From Nemertoderma westbladi (taxonomy: Eukaryota; Xenacoelomorpha; Nemertodermatida; Nemertodermatidae), in the NCBI GenBank assembly GCA_032718475.1, contig JAUCBJ010006260.1, forward strand, positions 1 to 21,987: a DNA stretch of 21,987 nt, in the 5' to 3' direction. A program made the translations under genes and the position numbers. Positions 1-9,235 of the stretch are shown here, piece after piece. Every line of letters starts with the position of its first letter. The first letter of the stretch is position 1. The notes beneath the pieces are model-generated. The model ran no database searches. It saw only the letters and a program-made list of their open reading frames with translations, and was not told where the DNA came from.

Positions 1-672
1 TTACGTATAGGACACTAAAACAAATAATTCTAATTTACCTAAGTTACTTAATACTACAAATTACGTACAATTCGGGTGAGATTACAATCTCTAAATAAAC
101 ACAAAAATTTACAAAAACACAAAATACGAATTTCAGGGTAATTTTACAAGAAGTCTACAAACCAGCCTAACAAAGGGTTAGAAAACCGGTTATTACAACG
201 GACAGGGTACTACGGTATTTGAAATAATAAGTAGTAGTAAATACACTGCGTTGTCTAGATAGGAAAATACCACCGCCTGACGACCTATAGCCGTATCGCT
301 ATAGGTTCTACGTTATGTATCACGGAGTGTTCCTACCTAGAAGTTAATAGAGCTAATCGAATGTGCCTATCAACCACTTTACAACACAAATATAATGCCT
401 ACACTTACTTTCGGAAAGCACTGTACACTAAACCCTAAATTAGGTACGAGTACTTGTACAACAGATAATCAGTAGTTAAATATACTTGAACAGCTAAAAG
501 AACCACGGCATCTGCTGGAGTGACCGATGCACAAAATCACCAGTCTTTACCTACGCCGAGCAGCCCGTGTAGTACCGGGGTTAATTTAACTATAGCGGTA
601 TGTATAACAAACACAATTACTGTAGGAACAAACTTGGGGACTTGAATGTTGCGAATAATCGCATAAACTCTG
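1..672. other. AT-rich spacer, no gene seen
   Basis: No reading frame of useful length, no recognisable repeat family and no RNA gene. Base composition is AT-rich with scattered CG dinucleotides, as in animal intergenic or intronic DNA. Confidence 0.6.
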
Positions 673-1245
673 AATAATAAATATTACGCTACGCGTACAA
701 ACTACTCAAACAAAATACAGACCGAACACTGACAGACTACTATCAAGCCTAAACAAACTACGGTATATGCAGACTCCGAAATGATTAGGGAGTATGCGCT
801 CTAACCCAGTAGTGCGACTTATTCTTTAGTCGGGGGTTTACCTTACAGCGTTCGCTGCCCCTACTGCCTAATCGTACTTAATCGGACAGATGATCTACAC
901 ACGCGGCAATCCGTTCAGACTTAATAACAGCCAGACAACTATCCAGCCTACAAATTATTTAAATAAAATTATACGCTACCCGTACAGACTTACACAAACA
1001 AAGTACAGACTAAACGATGGCAGACTACTCTCAAGCCTAAATAAACCACAGGACATGCAGACTCCGAAATGATTAGGGAGTATGCGCTCTAACCCAGTAG
1101 TGCGACTTATTCTTTAGTTGGGGGTTTACCTTACCGCATTGGCTGCCCCTACTTCCTAACCGTACTTAATCGGACAAGTGCTCTACACACACTGTAATCC
1201 GTTCAGACTTAATAACAGCCAGACAACAGCTCAGCCTACAAATTG
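673..1245. repeat. 288-bp tandem duplication (two copies)
   Basis: Two head-to-tail copies with a period of exactly 288 bp. For example GCAGACTCCGAA lies at 769 and 1057, and CCGTTCAGAC at 911 and 1199. Copy 1 is about 673-960 and copy 2 about 961-1245. The copies differ by scattered substitutions and the second diverges after about 1240. The middle part (about 769-885 against 1057-1173) is the best conserved. The 60-codon frame inside it is not supported as a gene. Confidence 0.85.
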
Positions 1246-2122
1246 TCTGTACAATCTGATCAGGTTTACACGCCTTCTGTTCAATACTGGCCTACAAACA
1301 AATAAAACTTGACAGAAATAAGTAAAAATCTCAATAAAAAACCAGGGCTGCAGTCCCTGATTAATTATTAAGGCCTACTGGTATATAATAATCAAAATCG
1401 AATAATACTGCTGTAGGTACCGGTCCGGATGATCAGGCAGTCAGGCCTACTGGTTACCGGTCGACCGGTACTTTCGACTTTATTGCTTACTGCAATAAAG
1501 AAGCTATATCCTTTAATGTTCGCGCTTTCAGACCTTTGGCAGTTTAACCCACCAAATTAAGATGTCTTCTAGATATTAAATCAGTTTTTAGTCTTTGACA
1601 AGTATTTGATTCACTACACTAGTCGAAACCAATCCGTGCGCGACCATTCACCTGCTGGATATTCCCGGGAGATTGGGTTCGACGGTTTAATTTTATTGCT
1701 ATGTAAGCCTAATGTATTATTCGACTGACAGTATTATATAATCTCTGACAATATTATTCACCTTCGGTAATATTAACAGTTCCTTTAGGACGTGGCGCTT
1801 TATCTATATAAACAGAGTTATGACTTAAACTACTCACAACGATATGGCTTAATTATAATTCACATATATGGCGCATTCTTTAGGAATTGCTTCTTTAACA
1901 GACTCACTCATACACAATGCTGCACAATACTGCACACTAATCTGCCAATCTTCACTGATTTTAGTCACATATAAAAGGAACACAGACTGACTCATGTAGG
2001 GTCTATCAAATAACATTAGATTCACTTCAAACCACTTTAACATAAGTCACAATCGTTTATCTGTAACCCTTCTCTCTTACCTTCGGTATATCAAGAATAT
2101 TGGGTTTCGGGGTTGTTTATCG
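1246..2122. other. AT-rich spacer, no gene seen
   Basis: Only frames of 60-64 codons, overlapping on opposite strands at 1792-2043, with no recognisable domain. No tRNA or clear repeat was seen. Confidence 0.55.
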
Positions 2123-2446
2123 TTATTCCAAATATAATAATTCATCAACCATATTATGAAGAACTGACGGTAAATAGCAGTATAAAACAACAACTGAACA
2201 CTGATTGTTACGAGTTTGCAATGTTTCAGCAGTCAGGATGTATGATCCGTCAGCAGTAGTCTTTAGGTATGCCCATATGTCAGTTAAAGGATATATGCCC
2301 TTTATAATTAAACCTACTAGTGTAAGACTAAAAACAGTAAGGCACAAAATACTTCCAAGCCGTTCTTTCTTAGGCTCAGGACTGAATGTAAACACTGCAC
2401 ATAGGCATTGCGTCATTTCTCGGAAATTTTCTGTACAAGGAGCCAC
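2123..2446 (-). CDS. Hypothetical ORF with one putative membrane segment
   Basis: A 107-codon frame that starts at an ATG and that I do not recognise. A positively charged stretch (PKKERLG, about residues 25-31) precedes a strongly hydrophobic run of about 20 residues (about 32-51, LCLTVFSLTLVGLIIKG). This is the pattern of a single transmembrane helix with a cytoplasmic N-terminus. The remaining ~55 residues are mixed, with two cysteines. It could be one exon of a small membrane protein or a chance frame; an 84-codon frame runs opposite through the same bases. No splice sites, neighbours or codon signal settle it. Low confidence. Confidence 0.2.
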   Translation of the reverse strand: MAPCTENFREMTQCLCAVFTFSPEPKKERLGSILCLTVFSLTLVGLIIKGIYPLTDIWAYLKTTADGSYILTAETLQTRNNQCSVVVLYCYLPSVLHNMVDELLYLE

Positions 2447-2762
2447 AAAAACGCTCTAATTGGCTGACTGAACTGAGAGACGCCGTAGAACAAAGGAAAT
2501 CAACACGTATGAATGTCAGCTGTTAACCGTAGTCATAGTAACTACTGTTCAAGAGTAGCTATCACCCCTTTGCGTCACGAATTGCCATAGAATCATAAAA
2601 TATGCCTTTCACAGTACACATACGGAGGAAATAGGTCTTAGATCCTCTAAAAACACCGATACAGCAATAATACGGTCTCTTACACTTATTAAATCAACTA
2701 CAGAGTATTTTAATGTAAAAGATAATAAAAATAACGGGGCAATTCAGCAAAGGCTTTTACAG

Positions 2763-3052
2763 ATATAATTCACGATAAGGGTGAAGTGAGTGTGGTAGTA
2801 GAAGAAGGCGAATTGGTTCTTTCAGAGAAGTTGCTGAAGCGCTGGTTATTTGGGTCGGAGCATCCTCTTACTATACCAGGGATGAATATTGTGTTCAAAG
2901 ACTGTGAAGATGCTAATTGTAAATGTCTAATTATTTATTCGACATGCGCTATGCAAATGCTAGTTCCTCGGCATGTTTCTAACCAACAAGATTGTAACAA
3001 ACTGATTATTAAGACAGTTTTCTGTTCAGGCTTGGCATTTGGAACAATATAA
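2763..3052 (+). CDS. Candidate terminal exon, unknown protein
   Basis: The open stretch runs in frame from 2735 to a TAA at 3050-3052. It has no good ATG start: the first listed start would be a GTG at 2786. An acceptor-like site, TTTTACAG, ends at 2762, so an exon beginning at 2763 is more natural than an intronless gene. The product would be about 95 residues and looks protein-like rather than random: an acidic lead (VVVEEGELVLSE), then KLLKRWLFGSEHPLTIPG, then a cysteine-bearing segment (KDCEDANCKCLIIYS) and VPRHVS. I do not recognise the family. A donor-like GTGAGT lies at 2786-2791, which would cut the exon short if used. No other exon of the same gene was identified in the window. Confidence 0.33.
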
Positions 3053-3967
3053 TATTATAATCATATACTGTAACTTAGTAACTTAGTCGTTCATATTCAG
3101 TACCTTTCGATATTAACTGTATAGTATTTGTGTCACGTTTAATACCGGTACTTTTAACCCAGTGTTGATAGTTTGTTGCTGTGTGTTTGTTGTGTTTTCT
3201 TTAAGTTCGCTTTATTATAAATATTGTGGGTCAGACTGTGACCGTCTGTCGGCGTTTACATTTTATAGACCTACAAATAATATATAATAAATTATTTATA
3301 TATATATATTTTTTTTATATAAGTTTAAATTAAGTAAAGAAAGTTAGGGAATATGACTGTAGGGTGTGAGATCAAGTTGTTTTAGTATAATAATATTTTA
3401 AGATTTCAAAAAGTGACAACTTATATGATCAATCACTAAAAATTTATTTTTTTATTATTATTAGCTTTCGATAGTTCTCTCTATCTTTTTCAAATAAACG
3501 ATATTCTAGAATTAATGCACTACAAATAAAGCACTATATTATAATATAGTGCTAATATATTATAATATAGTTATATAATAATGCACTATATTTTTTTATA
3601 TATATATAAATAAATTATAAATGATTTATTTAAGGCCATATCTTTAAGCACATATTTTCGATCCCTCCGGTGTTTTGTGTTTTGCGTTCACCGATCACTT
3701 TTATTCTATTCTACGAACGAGAGACCTACCGACCGACAGACAGACACACGGTTGAAATAATGGCTCTGCATGCTAAAGCTCCTAACTTCGTGGCTCGCCC
3801 CACAAATGCAAATACAGCCATAACGTTGCAGTAAAGTATATTTTAAAGTTAAATGTTTTTAATAACATAATATTAATGGTGAGAATCACAAATCATATGC
3901 AACAAGTTTCTACACTGCAAATATAACTCTATGCCAAAATTATCACTAAACACAGTAGGATCAGGTA
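3053..3967. other. AT-rich spacer with a 24-bp palindrome
   Basis: Very AT-rich, with TA runs at 3290-3310 and 3590-3610. A perfect 24-bp palindrome (AGCACTATATTA followed by its reverse complement) occupies 3530-3553, and related ATATAGT-type pieces follow to about 3595. A 24-codon ATG frame at 3760-3834 has a fair start context (A at -3, G at +4) but nothing else to support it. Confidence 0.6.
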
Positions 3968-4300
3968 CTACTGTACTTCCGAAAGCTGCTGTAATATTAG
4001 ATCGGGTGATTCTTGCAGCGTAATATCGAATACTTCTACGACTGACTCATTCTCCTCTACAATAGGCCCCTGCCAATCTATGCCATATAACTCATTAAAG
4101 TAAGTCTGTGTTGCCGTTATCCCAACACCAGGGGGGAAAAACGCCGATGCTGGAGACGTGACTTTACAGACCACTGAGCCCCGGCCAGTCACCGGATATT
4201 GATTTTGGAGAAGGAATGATTTCTGAGATGCAGGGTTGCGGTTGAGAAAAAGCTGCATTAGTTGGATATACTCTTTAATGTAACTGAACTCTGTTGAACC
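3968..4300 (-). CDS. Unrecognised ORF, 3' part of a gene or element relic
   Basis: On the minus strand the frame is open from about 4300 to a TAG at 3968-3970, about 110 codons. An internal ATG at 4258 would give 96 residues. The text looks protein-like: QLFLNRNPASQKSFLLQNQYP, then PPGVGITATQTYF, then YGIDWQGPIVEENESVVEV and an acidic C-terminus. A TGA closes the frame upstream just where the GC-rich repeat cluster begins. It could therefore be a terminal exon, with its acceptor near the CAG at about 4293-4302, or a gene or transposon fragment cut by the repeat cluster. I cannot name a family with confidence. Confidence 0.3.
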   Translation of the reverse strand, partial: GSTEFSYIKEYIQLMQLFLNRNPASQKSFLLQNQYPVTGRGSVVCKVTSPASAFFPPGVGITATQTYFNELYGIDWQGPIVEENESVVEVFDITLQESPDLILQQLSEVQ

Positions 4301-4315
4301 TGGTCAACAATATTG

Positions 4316-5062
4316 TCGAGAACCAGTACGGCTTGGCTAGGAGTCTGTCGTGTCGGTGGACCCGTTCGCGTGTCCGTTCCACCCCTCACGAACCCCGAAG
4401 GGTTCGATCATTGAGAACCAGAACGGCTTGGCTAGGGGTCCGTCGGTTCATCGCAGAAACCCAACCACCTAGGCTTTCCGAGTCCCTTTCAGGCTCGTAG
4501 TCGCTTCGGCAGCCGAGAAACTGTTCCGAACAGTCGGTAGGCCAGTAGAGTCTAGTCCTTTGTCTTTCGACCCCGTCGCGTGTCCGTTCCACCCCTCACG
4601 AACCCCGAAGGGAACGATCATCGAGAACCAGTACGGCTTGGCTAAGGGGTCTGTCGTCGGTTCCCGTCGCAGATCCCGGTACAAGCAGTCAGCGTTCCGA
4701 GTTCTTTTCAGTCTCGTAATAGCTGCCGTTGACCAGAGACCGCGAAGGGCAGTCCTCGTCGAACCCGTCCTGCGGCCAGCCCTTTCGCATGTCCGTCCCA
4801 CCCCTCGCGAACCCCGAAGGGATCGGTCATCGAGAACCAGTACGGCTTAGCTCAGGGGGCAGTCGTTAGTCGGCCACCCGTTCACGTGTCCGCTCCACCC
4901 CTCACGAACCCCGAAGGGTTCGATCATCGAGAACCAGAACGGCTTGGCTACTAAGGGGCTGTCGTTTCCCGTCGCAAATCCCTGACACAAGCAGTCAGCT
5001 TGTGTCCGAGTTCTTTTCAGTCTCGTAATGGCTGCTGTTGGCCAGGGACCGCTAAGGGCAGT
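4316..5062. repeat. GC-rich cluster of ~97- and ~210-bp repeats
   Basis: A GC-rich block in AT-rich surroundings, built of two modules. Module A carries GAGAACCAG(T/A)ACGGCTTGGCT, starting at 4318, 4413, 4623, 4832 and 4929. It is preceded in four cases by CACCCCTC(A/G)CGAACCCC (4380, 4590, 4799, 4896). Module B carries CCGAGT(T/C)C..TTTCAG(T/G)CTCGTA (about 4478, 4699 and 5006). The order is A-AB-AB-A-AB, so spacing alternates between about 96 and 210 bp. No tRNA, 5S rRNA or snRNA was recognised. The overlapping 68- to 110-codon frames are on both strands and not credible as genes. Confidence 0.8.
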
Positions 5063-5555
5063 CCTTGTCCTTTAGGCCTGGCGCATTACCAAATCCACCC
5101 CTACAGGCAGCAGGAAGTTGGCCAGGGCCTAATAGTACTCAGGCTAACCTGAATACTGCTTGCATTTTCCATCCCCCCCTGGCCCTTATAACTATGAAAT
5201 TATTCCCGTACCCTGTAAGTTGCCCCAGAGTTCGCCCATAAATCGCCCCCAGTTTATTGAATGTGCCCAAAACCCATGGTCCCGCACCCAGTAGTAATAT
5301 CGGAATAATCAATTTTAATAAAATACAAAAATATTCAACTCGCGTTATGGAAAGTTGAAATACCGCGAACAGTCTGTATCATCATTCAGCAGGTCATCCG
5401 GATATCGAAGACGACTTGATGCGTTGATTATGCACGCTTTTGCCTGCAATATAACTTCCACGTCCGGCTCCGCGAGAACTGATCATATATTCTGCAATTT
5501 TACGATTTTCTCCTCCCTTATCGCCCCTCACGCGTGAAGGGGTTAAAGTATTAAT
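5063..5555. other. Spacer, no gene seen
   Basis: GC content falls back gradually. There are C-rich pieces around 5170-5290 and a 60-codon frame (5355-5537) without recognisable features. Nothing else could be supported. Confidence 0.5.
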
Positions 5556-6262
5556 AATTAAGTATTACTGAAAGATAATCACTGAAAGATAAATACGTTA
5601 CTGAAAGATAATTAAGTATTACTGAAAGATAATCCAGTAAATACTGAAAGATAATTCAGTAAATACTGAAAGATAATTCAGTAAATACTGAAAGATAATT
5701 CAGTAAATACTGAAAGATAATTCAGTAAATACTGAAAGATAATTCAGTAAATACTGAAAGATAATTCAGTAAATACTGAAAGATAATTCAGTAAATACTG
5801 AAAGATAATCACTGAAAGATAAATACGTTACTGAAAGATAATTAAGTATTACTGAAAGATAATCACTGAAAGATAAATACGTTACTGAAAGATAATTAAG
5901 TATTACTGAAAGATAATCCAGTAAATACTGAAAGATAATTCAGTAAATACTGAAAGATAATTCAGTAAATACTGAAAGATAATCCAGTAAATACTGAAAG
6001 ATAATTCAGTAAGTACTGAAAGATAATTCAGTAAATACTGAAAGATAATTCAGTAAATACTGAAGATAATTCAGTAAATACTGAAAGATAATTCAGTAAA
6101 TACTGAAAGATAATTCAGTAAATACTGAAAGATAATTCAGTAAATAGTGAAAGATAATTCAGTATTACTGAACGATAATTTATTAATTACTAAAAGATAT
6201 TGTAGAACACTGAAAGATATTAATTATTACTGAATGTAAATTTATACTGAATAAAAAATATT
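5556..6262. repeat. 22-bp palindromic satellite, ~30 copies
   Basis: A tandem array of a 22-bp unit, ACTGAAAGATAATTCAGTAAAT, with about 29 exact TGAAAGATA cores and several variants. Within the unit ACTGAA and TTCAGT are reverse complements separated by six bases. Across unit junctions TTCAGTA and TACTGAA pair around two bases. A longer variant block containing AAATACGTTACTG occurs three times (about 5576, 5806 and 5860), so there is a higher-order period. The array decays from about 6165 onward. Confidence 0.95.
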
Positions 6263-7050
6263 AAAACACTGAATATTGACCCTAAAGAGACGCCATATTC
6301 AAGTTACTGTACATCTTATGCATACAGAAAATGGTATTTAATAAAACATCATCAGAGCTTGGTAATTTTTTTCCGCACCTTGGTTATCTCCATGTGCATG
6401 TAGGCCTACCTACAGTAAGATGTCGGGGTAGATGTAGGCCCTACTGTATGTCCGGATGACCGCAATCCGCCAAAATAGTTAAAAGGAGCCCTTTTTCCCT
6501 GTTCCTAGGGAAAAGAGTAAATCCATAAGATTTCAATTTACATTTTTCCAGGTGAAAAAAGATCAATAAAATATTTTTCGTGTAATTTCTTAAAATTTTA
6601 TTACAATTTTGTCTTGAAAGATCAACGAAGTAGAAAAGGTTCGCAAGATATTTTAACAAAATTGATTCAAATTTATGTGCATCACCAATGTGTAATGCTA
6701 TATTTTTTGCTTTGTCTGCTGACTACAGTATATGTATCTTATTGTCGAGCCGGCGCCTTTGGCAATATAGGGGCTAATCACAGATTACGTAGGCCTAATG
6801 CCAAAAGCCAATTTATCACCCCCTCCCATTGTACCGCAACACATACAGTATAGTAACATTTTTGTTCAACCCCTTAATATAGTAACGTAAAGCTAGTTTA
6901 TGTATAAGACATAATGTATAGCTACAATAAGTCTACAGTCTAAAACAATTTTAGAAGGCTAAGTACTACTTTATTTTAGATAAAATAATAAAATAATTAT
7001 TAATACTGTAGTTATTTAATAATTAATTCCTATTAATTCGTATTGAAACT
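6263..7050. other. AT-rich spacer, no gene seen
   Basis: Short frames on both strands (6441-6659 minus, 6614-6853 plus) overlap each other and show no domain. TAGGCCTA octamers lie at 6401 and 6790. Confidence 0.5.
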
Positions 7051-7051
7051 A

Positions 7052-7325
7052 GCCCATGTGAAGAATACCAGACTTTCTGCCGTTATATTTCACTTTGCAA
7101 TTACCCCCATGTGTAGAATAACAGGTTTTCACCAAAAACACAGGTTACAGAAGGGCTGAATCTAACCAAAACAATAAACGAATTACTATATACATGTTAT
7201 AAGACAGAAATAAGCGCTATAAAACACTTAATTAAGATAAATTAAAAAAAAATTAAAAATCTTCATATATAAAATTCCATTAAAAAGTCGACCGAAAAGT
7301 GAAATCCTGGTATTCTTCACATGGC
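7052..7325. repeat. Inverted-repeat pair, possible small MITE
   Basis: CATGTGAAGAATACCAG at 7055-7071 recurs as its exact reverse complement at 7307-7323. A degenerate direct copy (CATGTGTAGAATAACAG) lies at about 7109. The arms enclose about 235 bp. Similarity outside the 17-bp core is weak, and no target-site duplication was found. It may be an old miniature transposon or a simple dispersed inverted repeat. Confidence 0.5.
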
Positions 7326-8125
7326 CGTTGAAACTTTTAGTAAATTGCAAAATTGTATTTTCTGATATATTTGTATTATTTTCGAGCGTTAGAGCGTTAC
7401 GTAATATGTGAACAGCTCCGTAGTTTTCACCATTATTGTGTATAACACAACAATCCAATCCCCCACAACTCCACTAACTGCCGATGCCATCCACTCAATT
7501 GATAACCAATGTAAACGTAAAGGATGATGCAATCAATAATCCTACATGAAACCTTCTAACATTCTACAGTACCGGTACCGCAACCGTAACTATCATTTGA
7601 TATTGGAATTGAGACGTTTTTATTTGCGTTTTTATTATACTTCTGGGTATGAAACCCTATTCTATTTAAACTGTAAATAAACTTAGCCTTAGTGATGACT
7701 AGTAAGGTACCAGCTGATTAAAACATAGTTACATAATTCCTGACTGCTAGGAGACCAGCTGTGACTTTGTTTACAAATAACTTCAGAACTTACTGACTTA
7801 CTACTGTACTACAGTCTGACAGTACAGCAGTGTACACATAGCAGCATAGAGCAGTAGAGAGGTTCGTCAGCACGTAGGCTCTGGGCTCCTGCCTAACATA
7901 CCCAGCTCTGCAGCTAGGACTACCGCAGTACCGGTACGGTCAGACGGTACCGTAATAATCGTTCGCAGAACTTTATGTACCGCGTACCGTTAGTGCAGTA
8001 GTGGGTAGTGGGCCAAATCCTGTAATCTGTGGCCTGCCCTGCAGGCTGCAGCGTTACAGGCAGGCAGGACTGCAGGATGGCCCCTGCCCCTGGTAGCCCA
8101 GTAGCCCTGTAGCCAGAAGGTGACA
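7326..8125. other. Spacer, no gene seen
   Basis: No credible coding frame. Contains short GTACCGGTAC-type palindromic pieces (7568, 7927), short GTACTACAGT/ACAGTAC motifs (about 7800-7840) and a CTGCAGG-rich patch (8036-8080). Confidence 0.5.
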
Positions 8126-8646
8126 GACCGAACGTAATCAGGCTGTCAGGATCGAATGTAACATAGTTTTTACGAATCGAACGTAACCGCAACTATGTTA
8201 CATTGGATCCTATAACTATGTCTGTATGTTACATTTCAGCATTTGATCTACAAAATACTAAGCCCGAATGTATGATGTAACATATATTTATTTCAGTTTT
8301 GTTTTGATTTCAGGAGTTAACCGATGAAATAGAAACAGAAAATAGAAACCGTAGAAACAGTTTGGTGAGTACAAAACAGAGACCCAGGACCCGATTAAGT
8401 AGGCCTAACCTGCATAATCTTGCAACATGTGTTAACTTTCGTTTATTGTTTTGGTTCCCCCAACACGCAAAGTTTAAAAACTTAAATGGCAAAGTTACAT
8501 TCGGGCTTCAGGGCTTAGTAATTTGTAGATCGAATGTAATGTAACATAATTATAGGATCCAATGTCTGAATGTAACATAATTGTATAAATGTGTTACGTT
8601 CGATATGTAATAACTATGTTACATTCGATCCTGATTACGTTCGGTC
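8126..8646. mobile_element. MITE-like element, ~160-bp inverted repeats
   Basis: A 521-bp fold-back structure. The left end begins GACCGAACGTAATCAGG at 8126, and the right end finishes with the reverse complement at 8646. The arms stay alignable for about 160 bp (roughly 8126-8285 against 8485-8646), with an 8-bp insertion near 8144 in the left arm and a few gaps. They share ATCGAATGTAACATAGTT, TTGGATCCTATAA and GATCTACAAA..ACTAAGCCC. The centre (about 8286-8484) is unique and non-coding. There is no transposase, so it would be non-autonomous. I found no convincing target-site duplication, so the superfamily is unassigned. Confidence 0.8.
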
Positions 8647-8802
8647 ATGTATCCGGCAGTGGCCAGTGCAATACAGGAATACAGCAATAGTGTAATGGGC
8701 GGCTTATCTGCTTTAGCCTCAACCCCCCTCCCTCGAGTCGACTACTCTGTACTCACTACCTGACTGCAGTACTACAGTCATACAGTACTGTACTAGAACA
8801 AG

Positions 8803-9168
8803 TGGAAACGTACCCTGGTTAAAACTTAGCCGAACAAAAACGTACCCGAATACTGGGTACGTTTTAACAATGATGCACGGGGTACGTTTTGCGGTTTTGG
8901 TAGTACAAAAATAAATACCGGTAGAAAAAATAAACTGTATCCTGTGCTATTGCAGTATTGTCTCTTGTTTAGGCCTATTGTTTTGGTTACATTAATTCGT
9001 TACTGTAACCTGCTCATTTCCCTTTAAATCTCCGGAACTAACGCTATTGATTGGTTGTAGGAAGTTTTGTTAGGATGACTATAATGTCTTGTGGGTCCCT
9101 AAGTTAAAACCTACCCGAAATATGGGTACGTTATTGATCGGGAACGTTTTAACTAAGGTACGTTTTGA
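8803..9168. mobile_element. Second MITE-like element, ~65-bp TIRs
   Basis: Bases 8803-8867 align with the reverse complement of 9103-9168 over about 65 bp with scattered mismatches. Shared blocks include AAACGTACC, GTTAAAAC and ACGTACCC..GGGTA. The left arm itself contains an 11-bp-stem hairpin (AAAACGTACCC, 7-base loop, GGGTACGTTTT, at 8837-8865). The interior is non-coding. No target-site duplication was identified. The ends differ in sequence from the element at 8126, so it is a separate family. Confidence 0.72.
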
Positions 9169-9235
9169 CCTGTAACCTACTGTACGAGTCCTCTAGTCTA
9201 CTACTGACAGACTGACTACAGGCAGACAGGACAAC

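Noticed and set aside
3760-3834. 24-codon ATG frame with fair start context
   Set aside because: Too short, no homology and no splice donor at its end.
4400-4440. tRNA-derived SINE (GGTTCGATCA resembles a B box)
   Set aside because: No A box at the right distance and no cloverleaf could be drawn.
4386-4850. Arginine-rich frames on both strands of the GC-rich repeats
   Set aside because: Overlapping opposite-strand frames of low complexity generated by GC-rich repeats.
5556-6262. CRISPR-like array with palindromic repeats
   Set aside because: There are no variable spacers; it is a simple 22-bp satellite.
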